Shown here piece by piece: positions 18,213-28,619 of a DNA stretch of 64,000 nucleotides. The notes under the pieces were generated by a model. That model saw only the letters and a list, made by a program, of their open reading frames with translations, searched no databases and was not told where the DNA came from. The stretch comes from Tepidamorphaceae bacterium (GTDB lineage: Bacteria; Pseudomonadota; Alphaproteobacteria; Rhizobiales; JAKSCL01): assembly GCA_028289445.1 (NCBI GenBank), contig JANQPO010000014.1, positions 174,912-238,911 of the forward strand, written 5' to 3'. The position numbers and the translations under genes were made by a program. Position 1 is the first letter of the stretch, and each line of letters opens with the position of its first letter.

Positions 18213-19805
18213 ATGAATAAACAGGCGAAAAACATCACGCGATGGAGCAGCGCTCTGCTGACCACGACGGAGATGGGCCAAGCCGACCGGCTCACGATTG
18301 AGGGCGGCATTGAGGGCTCGACGCTCATGGATCACGCTGGCGGCGCCGTAGCGCGCGTTGCATGCGATCGGTTCCCGAGCGCTCGATCCGTCCTCATCGC
18401 ATGCGGGCCCGGCAACAATGGCGGCGACGGTTATGTCGCGGCAGCGCGGTTGGCGGGGGGCGGCCGAATGGTGACCGTCGCTGCGCTCGGCGATCCGAAT
18501 AAACTGACGGGCGAGGCCGCAGGCGCGCGCGCGCTTTGGTCGGGGCCGATCGTGACCGTCGGCGATGTCGATGTCGCCGATCATGACCTGGTGATCGACG
18601 CGCTATTTGGCGCCGGTCTGGCCAGGGCAGTCGAAGGTAAGGGTGCTGCCTTCATCGCCGCAGTCAATGTGGCCGGTGTCCCGGTCCTTGCGGTCGATGT
18701 ACCGTCTGGAATCGACGGAACGACCGGTGCCGAACTGGGAGAAGCCGTCAAAGCCGACGTCACCGTCACGTTCTTCAAGAAGAAGCCCGGTCATTGCCTC
18801 TATCCCGGGCGATTGAACTGCGGCGATGTCGCGGTGGAGCAGATCGGCATCGAAGACGCGGTTCTAGACACTGTGCAGCCGAGCGCTTTCGAGAACAAAC
18901 CCGATCTCTGGTGCCACGCGTTGGTTGCCGATGCGCCAACGGATCACAAATACACGCGTGGCCATGTCGCGGTCTTTTCCGGCGGGCCGTCGGCGACCGG
19001 GGCGGCGCGCTTGGCGGCGGCGGCGGCGGCGCGGACGGGAGCGGGCCTGGTGAGTGTCGTTGCGCGGCCTTCGGCCGTTCTCGTGAATGCGAGTCACCTG
19101 ACCGCGATCATGGTGAAGCGCCTTGAACCGGAGGACGATGTCGCAGAGCGACTGAACGACTTGCGCTGCCGGGCGGCGGTTATTGGGCCAGGATTTGGGA
19201 CTGGGGCTGAAGAAGCGGTCATCCTTGACCTTGCCTTAGACTGGGCAGAGAACGGCGATGGCCGCTTGGTCGTCGACGCCGACGCTCTGACCCTTTGCGC
19301 GAACTATCCGGCCAATCACTTTCAAAAACTAGGCGAGAATTGCGTGCTTACGCCGCATGACGGCGAGTTCGCTCGTCTCTTCGCCGATCTGGTCGAACTA
19401 TCGCGTGTCGATCGCGCTCGCGCGGCGGCAGCGCGTACCGGTTCGGTGGTGGTCCTTAAAGGCGCCGACACGATTGTCGCGGAACCCGGCGGCTTGGCGG
19501 CGATCAACACGAATGCGCCGCCGGCGTTGGCGACGGCTGGATCGGGCGATGTGCTAGCTGGTGCGATCGCGGCATTGGTGGGACGCGGCATGCCGCTTTT
19601 TGAGGCCGCGGCCTGCGCCTGCTGGCTTCATGGAGAAGCGGGCCATATTGCCGGCCTCGCGCTAACGGCCGACGACCTGCCGGAGGCGATCGGCGAGGCG
19701 CGCGTGCGGCTGGCCGAAGACCTGCGGCACGCTGCCGATCGGTCTAGCGATGAGCCGGCGTCGCACGACTGGCATTCGGTCGACCGGAGCCGACCATTTT
19801 TTTGA
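18213..19805 (+). CDS. nnr: Bifunctional NAD(P)H-hydrate repair enzyme (epimerase / dehydratase)
   Basis: Repairs damaged NADHX/NADPHX. It has 530 residues. The N-terminal YjeF_N epimerase domain (about 1-210) has CGPGNNGGDGYVAAARL. The C-terminal ribokinase-like dehydratase domain (about 230-510) has NTNAPPALATAGSGDVLAG and GPGFGTG, the ADP/substrate loops. Both domains look intact, so the protein is a full-length Nnr fusion. ATG 18213 is used; a TTG three bases earlier is possible and the ribosome-binding site is weak. It is divergent from glnB with a shared 170-bp upstream region. Confidence 0.92.
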   Translation: MNKQAKNITRWSSALLTTTEMGQADRLTIEGGIEGSTLMDHAGGAVARVACDRFPSARSVLIACGPGNNGGDGYVAAARLAGGGRMVTVAALGDPNKLTGEAAGARALWSGPIVTVGDVDVADHDLVIDALFGAGLARAVEGKGAAFIAAVNVAGVPVLAVDVPSGIDGTTGAELGEAVKADVTVTFFKKKPGHCLYPGRLNCGDVAVEQIGIEDAVLDTVQPSAFENKPDLWCHALVADAPTDHKYTRGHVAVFSGGPSATGAARLAAAAAARTGAGLVSVVARPSAVLVNASHLTAIMVKRLEPEDDVAERLNDLRCRAAVIGPGFGTGAEEAVILDLALDWAENGDGRLVVDADALTLCANYPANHFQKLGENCVLTPHDGEFARLFADLVELSRVDRARAAAARTGSVVVLKGADTIVAEPGGLAAINTNAPPALATAGSGDVLAGAIAALVGRGMPLFEAAACACWLHGEAGHIAGLALTADDLPEAIGEARVRLAEDLRHAADRSSDEPASHDWHSVDRSRPFF

Positions 19806-19892
19806 TGACGCGACGGGCGGTCATGGTATAGAGCGCGCGATCGCGGCTCTTTCGGGTGACGTGAACCGAAGCCCGTGCGCAGACCACGGCAA

Positions 19893-19977
19893 GCGGGCGT
19901 GGTGGAATTGGTAGACACGCGAGATTTAGGATCTCGTGCCGCAAGGCGTGGGGGTTCAAGTCCCTCCGCCCGCACCA
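19893..19977 (+). tRNA. tRNA-Leu (anticodon TAG)
   Basis: An 85-nt cloverleaf with acceptor GCGGGCG/CGCCCGC, a D-arm containing TGGTAGACAC, an anticodon loop with TAG, a long variable arm typical of class II tRNA-Leu, T-loop GTTCAAG and an encoded CCA end. It reads CUA-type codons. A TATAGA hexamer at 19827 may belong to its promoter. Confidence 0.95.
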
Positions 19978-20090
19978 GACGGTCCGGCGCGACGGCTTTT
20001 CAGGCTATCCGCGAGACAAGACAATCCCTTTCGCTGCTTGGCCAGTGCCGGAGCGCGAGACGCAACGAAGATATGTGAAGGCAAGACGAT

Positions 20091-21464
20091 ATGCAGGTGA
20101 CCGAAACCCTGTCCGATGGGCTGAAGCGCGAACTAAAGGTCGTTATCCCGGCCGATGATCTGGAATCGAAATTGATGGCCAAGCTTCAGGAGGCGAAGGA
20201 TCGCGTCCACCTGAAAGGGTTCCGGCCGGGCAAGGTGCCGATCAATCACCTGAAGAAGATGTACGGCAAGTCGTTCATGGCCGAGGTGATCGAGCAGGCG
20301 GTGAGCGAATCGACCCAGAAGATCGTTGAAGAACGCAGCGAGCAGCCGGCCTTCCAGCCGGCGATCAAGCTGCCGGAGGACGAGGAAGCGGTCGCCGAAC
20401 TGCTCGACGGCAAGGCGGACCTTGCCTTTGATATGTCGTTTGAGATCCTGCCGCCCTTCGAACTCGGCGATTTCGGTGAGATCGAGCTCGAACGCTTGAC
20501 CGCCGAGGTCGGCGATACGGAAATCGACGAAGCCGTCGATCGGATCGCCAAGCAGAACCGGCCTTTTTCCGCCCGCGACGAAGGTGAGGCGGCGCAAGAC
20601 GGCGACCGCGTCACCATCGATTTCGCCGGCACCATCGACGGCGAGGCGTTCGACGGCGGCAGCGCTAACGATGCACCGCTGGAACTAGGGTCGGGTCAGT
20701 TCATTCCGGGCTTCGAGGAACAGCTTGTCGGCGTCAAGGTCGGCGACAAGAAGACCGTCGATGTGACCTTCCCGGACAACTATGGCGCCGAACACCTGGC
20801 CGGCAAACAGGCCGCTTTCGCGGTCACGGTGAAGGGCGTCGAGGCTCCGGGCGAGGTGGCGCTCGACGACGATTTCGCCAAAACGCTGGGCATGGAGTCG
20901 TTCGACGCGCTCAAGACGGCCGTGCGCGAGCAAATCGAATCCGAGTATGGCGGCGCGACCCGCATGAAGGTCAAGCGCGAGCTTCTCGATAAACTCGACG
21001 AGATGCACCAGTTCGATCTGCCGCCAACGCTGGTGGAGCGGGAGTTCGAGGGCATCTGGACGGAAGTGAAGGCCGATCTGGAACGCGCCGGAAAGACATT
21101 CGAGGACGAGGACACCGACGAGGAGACGGCCAAGGCCGACTATCAAAAGATCGCAGAGCGCCGCGTGCGTCTCGGCTTGGTTCTGGCCAAGGCCGGCGAG
21201 AAGGCGGAGGTCCAGGTCTCCGACGAAGAGATGCAGCGCGCTCTTTTTGCCCGCGCCCGCCAATTCCCCGGCCAAGAACAGCAGGTGATCGAGCACTACC
21301 AGAAGAATCCGAGTGCGCTGATGGAACTGCGCGCGCCGATTTTCGAGGACAAAGTGGTCGATTACATCCTTGAGCTGGCCAAGGTGACCGACAAGACGGT
21401 CTCCCGTGAGGAGCTGCTGCACGACCCGGATCACGATGATGACCACGATCACAGCCAGGATTGA
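20091..21464 (+). CDS. tig: Trigger factor (ribosome-associated chaperone and PPIase)
   Basis: Ribosome-bound folding factor. It has 457 residues. The ribosome-binding signature GFRPGKVP is at 43-50. The FKBP-type PPIase domain (about 160-245) starts near DGDRVTIDFAGTIDGEAFDGG. The C-terminal helical chaperone arms follow. The last 14 residues are very rich in His and Asp and could bind metal ions, a feature seen in some trigger factors. The start is ATG 20091. It is followed by clpP and clpX in the conserved tig-clpP-clpX-lon order. Confidence 0.95.
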   Translation: MQVTETLSDGLKRELKVVIPADDLESKLMAKLQEAKDRVHLKGFRPGKVPINHLKKMYGKSFMAEVIEQAVSESTQKIVEERSEQPAFQPAIKLPEDEEAVAELLDGKADLAFDMSFEILPPFELGDFGEIELERLTAEVGDTEIDEAVDRIAKQNRPFSARDEGEAAQDGDRVTIDFAGTIDGEAFDGGSANDAPLELGSGQFIPGFEEQLVGVKVGDKKTVDVTFPDNYGAEHLAGKQAAFAVTVKGVEAPGEVALDDDFAKTLGMESFDALKTAVREQIESEYGGATRMKVKRELLDKLDEMHQFDLPPTLVEREFEGIWTEVKADLERAGKTFEDEDTDEETAKADYQKIAERRVRLGLVLAKAGEKAEVQVSDEEMQRALFARARQFPGQEQQVIEHYQKNPSALMELRAPIFEDKVVDYILELAKVTDKTVSREELLHDPDHDDDHDHSQD

Positions 21465-21579
21465 TCACAGCGCTCCAATTTCCGTTTGGCTCGCCAGACG
21501 ACTCTGATAAGCGAGACGTCCATTGACGTTCGCCCCGTCGCTTCCCAGATCACCGCGACAAACGAAGAGGCAATTCTGA

Positions 21580-22215
21580 ATGCTGCATGATCCTGTCGAT
21601 CATCTGACGAACGTGCTGGTGCCGATGGTCGTCGAGCAGACCAATCGCGGCGAGCGCGCCTATGACATCTATTCGCTTTTGCTGAAGCAGCGGGTGATTT
21701 TCGTGACCGGCCCAGTCGAGGACAACATGGCGTCGCTGATCGTGGCGCAACTGCTCTTCCTGGAGGCCGAGAACCCGAAAAAAGAAATATCCATGTACAT
21801 CAACTCACCGGGCGGGATCGTCTCATCCGGTCTGTCGATCTACGACACCATGCAGTACATTCGCCCGCAGGTGTCGACACTTTGTGTCGGCCAGGCCGCC
21901 TCCATGGGGTCGCTGCTTTTGGCAGGTGGTGCGGCCAAGATGCGGTTCGCGCTTCCCAATGCGCGCATCATGGTGCACCAGCCTTCAGGTGGCTTTCAGG
22001 GCCAGGCTTCGGATATCCAGCGCCACGCCGAGGATATCTTGAAGGTCAAAAAGCGGCTGAATGACATTTACGTCAAGCACACCGGTCAGGACTATGAGCG
22101 CGTTGAAAAAACGCTGGACCGCGACCATTTCATGAGCGCCGAGGAAGCAAGATCCTTTGGTATCGTCGACGAGGTCTATGACGCTAGACCGGATGCCGGG
22201 GAGGCAGAGGATTAG
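21580..22215 (+). CDS. clpP: ATP-dependent Clp protease proteolytic subunit
   Basis: Serine peptidase that forms the tetradecameric chamber of ClpXP/ClpAP. It has 211 residues. Catalytic Ser108 is in GQAASMGS, His133 in MVHQPSGG, and Asp182 in LDRDHFMS. The start is ATG 21580, 115 bp after tig. The short N-terminus suggests little or no propeptide. The partner unfoldase clpX follows 223 bp downstream. Confidence 0.97.
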   Translation: MLHDPVDHLTNVLVPMVVEQTNRGERAYDIYSLLLKQRVIFVTGPVEDNMASLIVAQLLFLEAENPKKEISMYINSPGGIVSSGLSIYDTMQYIRPQVSTLCVGQAASMGSLLLAGGAAKMRFALPNARIMVHQPSGGFQGQASDIQRHAEDILKVKKRLNDIYVKHTGQDYERVEKTLDRDHFMSAEEARSFGIVDEVYDARPDAGEAED

Positions 22216-22300
22216 GTCGTGTTTCGGGTCAGGCGCGGACTGACCGGCTTGTGACCGCTTGGCGATTAATCAATTCTTGATCAATCCCTTCCTAGCATGT

Positions 22301-22318
22301 TTGCTTAGTATGCTAAGA
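22301..22318. repeat. Nested inverted repeats in the clpP-clpX gap
   Basis: In the intergenic region, CTTAG and CTAAG flank TATG. The same ATGCTA half also pairs with TAGCAT about 17 bp earlier. A second stem, GGGCC/GGCCC, lies at about 22363-22376, and GATTAATC palindromes precede them. They may be operator or leader elements for clpX. No matching consensus is known to me. Confidence 0.35.
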
Positions 22319-22438
22319 GTGACAGGTGTTGGTTTGTGTCACCGGTCTGTCTTTGAGTAAGCGGGCCGAACGGCCCAAGGGTGATGAAACAGCGGTTTCT
22401 AGCCCGTGTGTCAGTGGAAAGACGGCCAAGGAGAATCA

Positions 22439-23713
22439 ATGAGCAAGGTGACCGGCAGCGGTGGTGGCGATTCGAAGAACACGCTCTACTGCTCGTTCTG
22501 CGGCAAGAGCCAGCACGAAGTCCGCAAGCTCATTGCCGGGCCGACCGTGTTTATCTGCGATGAATGCGTCGAACTGTGCATGGACATCATCCGCGAGGAG
22601 AACAAGACCTCGCTGGTGAAATCGTCGGACGGAGTTCCGACGCCAGAAGAAATTTGTGCCGTCCTTGAGGACTATGTGATCGGCCAGGCCTATGCCAAGC
22701 GGGTTCTGTCCGTCGCCGTTCACAACCATTACAAGCGGCTCAATCACGCATCCAAGAACAACGATGTCGAGCTGGCCAAGTCGAACATCCTGCTGATTGG
22801 TCCGACCGGCTGCGGCAAGACCTATCTGGCGCAGACACTGGCGCGCATCCTCGACGTTCCGTTCACGATGGCCGATGCGACGACGCTGACGGAAGCCGGC
22901 TATGTCGGCGAGGACGTCGAGAACATCATCCTGAAGCTCCTGCAGTCGGCCGACTACAATGTCGAGCGGGCGCAGCGCGGCATCGTCTATATCGACGAGG
23001 TCGACAAGATTTCGCGCAAGGCCGACAATCCCTCGATCACCCGCGACGTGTCGGGCGAGGGTGTCCAACAAGCGCTCTTGAAGATTATGGAAGGCACGGT
23101 CGCTGCCGTTCCGCCGCAAGGCGGACGCAAGCATCCGCAGCAAGAATTCCTGCAGGTCGACACCACGAACATCCTGTTCATCGTCGGCGGCGCATTTGCG
23201 GGGCTTGAGAAGATTATCTCTTCGCGCGGCAAGGAAAACACGATCGGCTTCGGTGCCGATGTGCGGTCACCCGACGACCGCCGCCTCGGCGACGTGTTCC
23301 GCGAAGTGGAACCGGAAGACCTCTTGAAGTTCGGGCTCATTCCCGAGTTCGTCGGTCGTTTGCCGGTGATTGCCACGCTGGAAGACCTCGATGTCGATGC
23401 GCTCGTCAAAATCCTGTCGGAGCCGAAGAACGCGCTGATCAAGCAGTATCAGCGAATGTTCGAGATGGAGAACGTCAAGCTGACTTTCTCCGATGAGGCG
23501 CTGATGTCGATTGCCAAGAAGGCGATTGAGCGCAAGACCGGTGCGCGGGGTCTGCGGTCCATCCTCGAAGCGATCCTGCTTGATACGATGTACGATCTGC
23601 CAAGCCTTGATGGCGTCGAGGAAGTGGTCATCAGCCCAGAAGTCGTCGAAGGCAAGGCGCGGCCGCTGCACATCTATGCCGACCGCGAGGACGAGGTCAG
23701 CCAGGGCGCCTAA
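22439..23713 (+). CDS. clpX: ATP-dependent Clp protease ATP-binding subunit ClpX
   Basis: AAA+ unfoldase that feeds substrates to ClpP. It has 424 residues from ATG 22439, which has AAGGAGAA upstream; earlier in-frame codons are rejected. The N-terminal zinc-binding domain has Cys18, Cys21, Cys40 and Cys43. Walker A GPTGCGKT is at 121-128, and VYIDEVDKI is Walker [21 protein letters not shown] is the sensor-2 region. In alphaproteobacteria ClpXP also degrades cell-cycle regulators such as CtrA; whether that holds here cannot be seen. Confidence 0.97.
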   Translation: MSKVTGSGGGDSKNTLYCSFCGKSQHEVRKLIAGPTVFICDECVELCMDIIREENKTSLVKSSDGVPTPEEICAVLEDYVIGQAYAKRVLSVAVHNHYKRLNHASKNNDVELAKSNILLIGPTGCGKTYLAQTLARILDVPFTMADATTLTEAGYVGEDVENIILKLLQSADYNVERAQRGIVYIDEVDKISRKADNPSITRDVSGEGVQQALLKIMEGTVAAVPPQGGRKHPQQEFLQVDTTNILFIVGGAFAGLEKIISSRGKENTIGFGADVRSPDDRRLGDVFREVEPEDLLKFGLIPEFVGRLPVIATLEDLDVDALVKILSEPKNALIKQYQRMFEMENVKLTFSDEALMSIAKKAIERKTGARGLRSILEAILLDTMYDLPSLDGVEEVVISPEVVEGKARPLHIYADREDEVSQGA

Positions 23714-24009
23714 TCGGCCTGCTTTTTCGTACATGATCGGGTGCTGCGCGGCCCCGCCTGTTACATGCGTGCATCATCTGGCTGAATTGTTTGTGTTCGA
23801 CACCGCCAATCGACCGATCGTGTCCATCGTTGACTTGTTAAGCGCCGGGCACCACTTACACTCATTCAAACCGGCGTCGCGATTCGACCAGCGTTAAGAA
23901 TGCTTTGGAATTGCGTTGGTAAAATCTACCTAGAGTTGTGACGAGAGAGCCGGCGCAATCGCGCGTTATGCGGATTGATCCGGCGGCTTACCTAAAGAGA
24001 GCAGTGTTC
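23714..24009. other. Intergenic region between clpX and lon
   Basis: 296 bp. No coding sequence is convincing. The part before lon is AT-richer and includes TAAAAT at about 23920, a possible -10, but I found no matching -35. A heat-shock sigma-32 promoter would be expected here; no clear match was seen. Confidence 0.4.
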
Positions 24010-26445
24010 ATGACCCATGATCCTTTCGCGGAAGAGGGCTTTACGACCGGAGCAACGCTCCCGGTTCTACCGCTACGTGATATCGTCGTCTTCCCGCACA
24101 TGATCGTTCCGCTTTTTGTCGGGCGCGAGAAATCGATCAGCGCGCTTGAAGAAGTGATGCGGGACGACAGCCAAATCCTTCTGGTGACGCAGAAAAACGC
24201 CGGCGACAACGAGCCGACGGCCGAAGACATCTACGATGTCGGGACGATTGCGTCGGTTCTGCAGCTTCTGAAACTGCCTGATGGCACGGTCAAGGTCCTG
24301 GTTGAGGGCGCATCGCGCGCCAAAATCTCCCGGTTTACCGACCGCGAGGACTACTTTGAGGCGGTGACTGAGGTCATCACCGAAGATCCGGGCGATCCGG
24401 TTGAAATCGAGGCGCTGGCGCGTTCGGTCGTCAACGAGTTCGAAAATTACGTCAAGCTGAACAAGAAGGTTTCACCAGAAGTCCTTGGCGCGGTGTCGCA
24501 AATCGAGGACTACGCCAAGCTCGCCGACACGGTGGCCTCGCATCTGGCGATCAAGATTTCTGATAAGCAGGAAATCCTTGAAATGCCGGCGGTGGCGAGC
24601 CGTCTGGAGCAAGTCCTTGGTCTGATGGAAAGCGAGATATCTGTCCTCCAGGTCGAAAAGCGCATCCGCTCGCGGGTCAAGCGCCAGATGGAGAAGACCC
24701 AGCGCGAGTACTATTTGAATGAGCAGATGAAGGCCATTCAAAAGGAGCTCGGCGACGGCGAGGAAGGCAAGGACGAAATTGCCGAACTGGAAGAGCAGAT
24801 CGAAAAGACCAAGCTCACCAAAGAGGCGCGGGAAAAGGCGACGGCGGAGCTGAAGAAGCTACGCAATATGAGCCCGATGTCGGCCGAAGCCACGGTCGTG
24901 CGCAATTATCTCGACTGGATTTTGGGCATTCCGTGGTCGAAGCGCTCCAAGATCAAGAAGGATCTGAACTTCGCTCAAGAGACCCTCGATACGGACCATT
25001 ACGGCCTTGAGAAGGTCAAGGAGCGGATCGTCGAGTATCTGGCGGTACAACAGCGTGCCAACAAGCTGAAAGGCCCGATTCTGTGCCTGGTCGGCCCGCC
25101 TGGCGTCGGCAAGACGTCGCTCGGCAAGTCGATCGCCAAGGCGACGGGCCGCGAATTCGTTCGCATGTCGCTGGGCGGCGTCCGCGACGAGGCAGAAATC
25201 CGCGGCCACCGGCGCACCTATATCGGTTCGATGCCCGGCAAGGTCATCCAATCGATGAAGAAAGCGAAGAAATCCAACCCGCTCTTCCTGCTCGACGAAA
25301 TCGACAAGATGGGCATGGATTTTCGCGGCGATCCATCGTCGGCGCTCCTGGAAGTGCTTGATCCGGAACAGAATTCGACCTTCATGGATCACTATCTTGA
25401 GGTCGAATACGATCTTTCCGACGTCATGTTCGTGACGACGGCGAACACGCTCAACATCCCGCCGCCGCTCATGGACCGGATGGAGATCATCCGGATCGCC
25501 GGCTACACCGAGGACGAGAAAGTCGAGATCGCCCGGCGGCATCTCCTGCCCAAAACGGTCAAGGAGCACGGGCTGCGCGACGGCGAGTTCACGCTTGAGG
25601 ATGACGCGCTTACCACCATTATTCGCCGCTACACCCGCGAGGCGGGCGTGCGGAATCTTGAGCGCGAACTTGCGACACTGGCACGTAAGGTGGTCAAGGA
25701 CATCCTCATGTCCGACGACGAGTCCATCGTCGTGACGCCGGAGAAGCTGGATGACTATCTCGGCGTGCCGAAATATCGCTTTGGCGAGGTCGAGGGCGAA
25801 GATCTGGTCGGCGTCGTGACAGGCCTGGCGTGGACTGAAGTTGGCGGCGAACTCCTCACGATCGAGGGTGTCATGATGCCCGGCAAGGGCAAAATGACGG
25901 TGACCGGCAATCTTCGGGACGTCATGAAGGAATCGATCACCGCGGCAAACGCCTATGTCCGCTCCCGGTCTATCGATTTCGGCATTGCGCCGCCGGTTTT
26001 CGACAAGCGCGACATCCACGTGCACGTGCCGGAGGGCGCAACGCCCAAGGACGGTCCGTCCGCTGGTATTGCCATGGTGACGTCGATCGTTTCCATCATG
26101 ACCGGCATCTCTGTGCGCAAGGATGTTGCCATGACCGGCGAAATCACCCTGCGCGGTCGGGTGCTGCCGATCGGTGGCTTGAAAGAGAAGCTGTTGGCCG
26201 CATTGCGTGGCGGCATCAAGACGGTTCTTATCCCGGAGGAGAACGCCAAGGACTTGGCCGAAATCCCGGACAATGTGAAGAACGGTCTCGATATCGTGCC
26301 GGTCTCGCGCATGGATGAAGTGCTGAAACACGCACTCGTCACGATGCCGGAACCGATTGAGTGGAGCGAGGACGACGAGGAGGAAGCCCTCGCGGCGGCC
26401 TTGAAAACCAAAGAATCGACAGCAGAACCTGCCGCGCACCATTGA
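24010..26445 (+). CDS. lon: ATP-dependent protease Lon
   Basis: Homohexameric AAA+ serine protease for misfolded and regulatory proteins. It has 811 residues from ATG 24010; an in-frame GTG at 23938 would add 24 residues unlike the family, whose N-domain starts near [18 protein letters not shown]. Walker A GPPGVGKT starts at about 362. The proteolytic Ser684 is in PKDGPSAG and Lys727 in [10 protein letters not shown], spaced 43 residues as in E. coli Lon. The C-terminus is acidic and low-complexity. It is flanked by clpX and hup, the usual order. Confidence 0.96.
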   Translation: MTHDPFAEEGFTTGATLPVLPLRDIVVFPHMIVPLFVGREKSISALEEVMRDDSQILLVTQKNAGDNEPTAEDIYDVGTIASVLQLLKLPDGTVKVLVEGASRAKISRFTDREDYFEAVTEVITEDPGDPVEIEALARSVVNEFENYVKLNKKVSPEVLGAVSQIEDYAKLADTVASHLAIKISDKQEILEMPAVASRLEQVLGLMESEISVLQVEKRIRSRVKRQMEKTQREYYLNEQMKAIQKELGDGEEGKDEIAELEEQIEKTKLTKEAREKATAELKKLRNMSPMSAEATVVRNYLDWILGIPWSKRSKIKKDLNFAQETLDTDHYGLEKVKERIVEYLAVQQRANKLKGPILCLVGPPGVGKTSLGKSIAKATGREFVRMSLGGVRDEAEIRGHRRTYIGSMPGKVIQSMKKAKKSNPLFLLDEIDKMGMDFRGDPSSALLEVLDPEQNSTFMDHYLEVEYDLSDVMFVTTANTLNIPPPLMDRMEIIRIAGYTEDEKVEIARRHLLPKTVKEHGLRDGEFTLEDDALTTIIRRYTREAGVRNLERELATLARKVVKDILMSDDESIVVTPEKLDDYLGVPKYRFGEVEGEDLVGVVTGLAWTEVGGELLTIEGVMMPGKGKMTVTGNLRDVMKESITAANAYVRSRSIDFGIAPPVFDKRDIHVHVPEGATPKDGPSAGIAMVTSIVSIMTGISVRKDVAMTGEITLRGRVLPIGGLKEKLLAALRGGIKTVLIPEENAKDLAEIPDNVKNGLDIVPVSRMDEVLKHALVTMPEPIEWSEDDEEEALAAALKTKESTAEPAAHH

Positions 26446-26479
26446 CCGCGGGCAAAGACTCACTCAAAACCTAGGAATT

Positions 26480-26512
26480 CCGCCGGTTTGTATTTGATTC
26501 GCAAACCGGCGG
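26480..26512. repeat. Perfect 11-bp inverted repeat downstream of lon
   Basis: CCGCCGGTTTG at 26480-26490 pairs with CAAACCGGCGG at 26502-26512 around an 11-base loop, starting 34 bp after the lon stop. No T-tract follows on either strand, so it is not a canonical terminator. It could stabilise the lon mRNA 3' end or aid Rho-dependent termination. Confidence 0.6.
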
Positions 26513-26682
26513 ACCCGTCACAATCGGGAATGTCCGCTCCGGTAGGGACGTTCTCTTAGTATCGCGTCTGATTGAGAATGCTTCGACCCGCCAGGCGGGC
26601 GGAGCGGTCGACGATCGACAACCGGTCGCCAGCATGCGCGTTTTGATCGGGTGCCGAAACTCTGTTTAAGAAGGGAAAACGG

Positions 26683-26955
26683 GTGAACAAGAACGAACTT
26701 ATAGCCAATGTCGCCGACAGTGCGGGCATGACCAAAGCCGATGCCACGAAGGCCGTTGATGCGGCGCTCGATGCCATTGTCGGTACCCTGAAATCTGGCG
26801 GCGAAGTCCGCATTCTCGGCTTCGGGAATTTCTCCGTTTCGCATCGCAAGGCTGGTGAAGGCCGCAATCCGCGCACCGGCGAGACGATCAAGATCCCGGC
26901 GTCGAAATCGCCGAAGTTCAAGGCTGGTAAGGCGTTTAAGGACGCCCTGAACTAA
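26683..26955 (+). CDS. hup: DNA-binding protein HU
   Basis: Nucleoid-associated, dimeric DNA-bending protein of 90 residues, the standard HU length. The HU/IHF signature is visible as GFGNFSVSHRKAGEGRNPRT in the DNA-binding arms, and the C-terminal FKAGKAFKDALN is HU-like rather than IHF-like. It starts with GTG 26683 after an AAGAAGGG ribosome-binding site. It follows lon, as in many proteobacteria, and is probably transcribed alone, ending at the terminator at 26992. Confidence 0.95.
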   Translation: MNKNELIANVADSAGMTKADATKAVDAALDAIVGTLKSGGEVRILGFGNFSVSHRKAGEGRNPRTGETIKIPASKSPKFKAGKAFKDALN

Positions 26956-26991
26956 AGCGCCCTTCGCCCGAGAGATCGGGCCGCTATGCAC

Positions 26992-27041
26992 ACGGCGCGC
27001 CCCGGACTGTCAACGATAGTCGGGTGGCGCGCCGTTTCGTT
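26992..27041 (+). terminator. Terminator downstream of hup
   Basis: ACGGCGCGCC at 26992-27001 pairs with GGCGCGCCGT at 27026-27035. An inner GGACT/AGTC pairing lies inside the long loop. The stem runs into TTTCGTTT, a usable U-tract on the plus strand. It starts 36 bp after the hup stop. Confidence 0.7.
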
Positions 27042-27124
27042 TGCGCGGTGCTAAGGACTAGCCTAAAAGCGGCTTTGCGCGCGCCGGTCGGAGCCCACGA
27101 CGTGGCGGCCGAAGCGCATATACC

Positions 27125-27200
27125 GGGCGGTTAGCTCAGCTGGAAGAGCATCTGGTTTACACCCAGAGGGTCGGCGGTTCGAACCCGTCACCGCCCACCA
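27125..27200 (+). tRNA. tRNA-Val (anticodon TAC)
   Basis: A 76-nt cloverleaf with acceptor GGGCGGT/ACCGCCC, D-arm TAGCTCAGCTGGAAGAGC, anticodon loop TTTACAC giving TAC, T-loop GTTCGAA and an encoded CCA end. It is 92 bp upstream of tRNA-Asp. Confidence 0.95.
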
Positions 27201-27232
27201 TTTCAGCCGCCTTTGACGGGTCTAGATGCGGC

Positions 27233-27261
27233 TTGACTTGACCTGTCGCGTGCCGTACACG
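27233..27261 (+). promoter_or_regulatory. Possible promoter of tRNA-Asp
   Basis: TTGACT at 27233-27238 and TACACG at 27256-27261 are separated by 17 bp, ending 31 bp before the mature tRNA-Asp. The -10 is weak. Assigned by eye. Confidence 0.35.
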
Positions 27262-27292
27262 CGCGTCTGCGGTGGCCACCACGGTATGCGCC

Positions 27293-27370
27293 GGGGGTGT
27301 AGCTCAGTTTGGTTAGAGCGCTGGCCTGTCACGCCAGAGGTCGCGGGTTCGAGTCCCGTCACTCCCGCCA
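27293..27370 (+). tRNA. tRNA-Asp (anticodon GTC)
   Basis: A 78-nt cloverleaf with acceptor GGGGGTG/CACTCCC (one G-U pair), D-arm TAGCTCAGTTTGGTTAGAGC, anticodon loop CTGTCAC giving GTC, T-loop GTTCGAG and an encoded CCA end. Confidence 0.95.
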
Positions 27371-27673
27371 TTTTCTATCTCGCGCACAATTCGCTTCGCT
27401 CATGTGCTTTGACGGCGCAGCCTGATCGGCCGCGTGGACGCCTTGGCGGAGTCCAATGCCGGTCCTTCACCCTGTGCCACGCCGCGCATTCATCGATTTG
27501 TGACCAATTTCGCGAAATCCGGGGCAAATCGTCGCGTTTATCGCCGCTTTCGGTCGCGGTTTTGCATCACATCCGATAAATTGCCCGGAGGTGCCGGCAA
27601 CATGCTTGCGGCTCCCTCGCATGCCGGGTAACGGTATGCCACGAGTTAGCTTAGAACGATTCATGGTTTCGCG
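27371..27673. other. Gene-free stretch between tRNA-Asp and nuoA
   Basis: 303 bp. No coding sequence is convincing. It must contain the nuo operon promoter, but I could not place hexamers with confidence. TTAGAACGATTC at 27651 resembles only the left half of the Irr box and is not called as a site. Confidence 0.5.
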
Positions 27674-28039
27674 ATGCACGAGATCCTGTCCAGCTATCTG
27701 CCGATCCTCATTTTCGTAGGGCTTTCGGCGTTTATTGGATTGGTTCTCATGGCGGCGCCGTTCGTGCTTGCCTATCAGGCGCCGGACTCGGAAAAATTGT
27801 CGGCCTACGAGTGCGGTTTCAACGCATTTGACGACGCGCGCATGAAGTTCGACGTGCGGTTTTATCTGGTTGCGATTCTGTTCATCATCTTCGATTTGGA
27901 AGTCGCCTTCCTCTTCCCTTGGGCAGTTGCCTTCGGTGATCTCGGCTGGTTCGGATTCTGGTCGATGATGGTGTTTTTGGGCGTTCTGACCGTTGGCTTT
28001 GTCTATGAGTGGAACAAGGGGGCGCTGGAATGGGATTGA
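27674..28039 (+). CDS. nuoA: NADH-quinone oxidoreductase subunit A
   Basis: Small membrane subunit of respiratory complex I, at the joint between the peripheral and membrane arms. It has 121 residues with three hydrophobic segments (about 8-32, 63-85, 90-112). The family segments LSAYECGF, the loop after helix 1, and [20 protein letters not shown] are clear. It is first in the nuo operon; its last 10 bases overlap the nuoB start. Confidence 0.95.
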   Translation: MHEILSSYLPILIFVGLSAFIGLVLMAAPFVLAYQAPDSEKLSAYECGFNAFDDARMKFDVRFYLVAILFIIFDLEVAFLFPWAVAFGDLGWFGFWSMMVFLGVLTVGFVYEWNKGALEWD

Positions 28040-28608
28040 GCGATAGCGGCGCCGCCGTTGCACCAGCGCCCAAGGGCATTCTCGATCCGCGCACCGGCCA
28101 GCCGGTCGGCGCCGACGATCCGATGTTCCTGGAGATCAATAACGAGCTTGCCGATAAGGGCTTCATTGTCACTGCCACCGACGACATCATCAACTGGGCG
28201 CGTACCGGCTCGTTGATGTGGATGACGTTTGGTCTTGCGTGCTGCGCGGTGGAGATGATGCAGATGTCGATGCCGCGCTACGATGCCGAGCGCTTCGGCT
28301 TCGCGCCGCGCGCTTCGCCGCGCCAATCGGATGTGATGATTGTCGCTGGAACGCTGACGAACAAGATGGCGCCGGCTTTGCGCAAGGTCTACGACCAGAT
28401 GCCGGAGCCGCGTTACGTCATTTCCATGGGGTCGTGCGCTAATGGCGGCGGCTACTACCACTATTCCTATTCCGTTGTGCGCGGCTGTGACCGGGTCGTG
28501 CCTGTGGACATCTACGTTCCGGGTTGCCCGCCGACCGCGGAGGCCCTTCTTTACGGCGTTCTGCTTCTGCAAAAGAAAATCCGCCGAACCGGCACGATTG
28601 AGCGCTGA
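28030..28608 (+). CDS. nuoB: NADH-quinone oxidoreductase subunit B
   Basis: Peripheral-arm subunit that holds the terminal 4Fe-4S cluster N2 beside the quinone site. It has 192 residues from ATG 28030, which overlaps the nuoA stop. The cluster cysteines are visible in [19 protein letters not shown] and [12 protein letters not shown]. The first 40 residues ([15 protein letters not shown]...) are a poorly conserved extension. The start fits translational coupling with nuoA. Confidence 0.96.
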   Translation: MGLSDSGAAVAPAPKGILDPRTGQPVGADDPMFLEINNELADKGFIVTATDDIINWARTGSLMWMTFGLACCAVEMMQMSMPRYDAERFGFAPRASPRQSDVMIVAGTLTNKMAPALRKVYDQMPEPRYVISMGSCANGGGYYHYSYSVVRGCDRVVPVDIYVPGCPPTAEALLYGVLLLQKKIRRTGTIER

Positions 28609-28619
28609 GGAGGGTCGGC

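Noticed and set aside
23938..24009. GTG 23938 as lon start
   Set aside because: It adds 24 residues unlike Lon N-termini; ATG 24010 fits the family.
24859..26463. Very long minus-strand open frame opposite lon (and similar ones opposite sufC/sufD, nuoL, lolC and dnaE)
   Set aside because: These are common shadows of GC-rich coding DNA. The translations are His/Arg/Asp-rich with no domain pattern, and the opposite-strand genes are certain.
27650..27666. Irr-box-like sequence upstream of nuoA
   Set aside because: Only the left half (TTAGAA) matches; the right half has TTCATGG in place of TTCTAAA.
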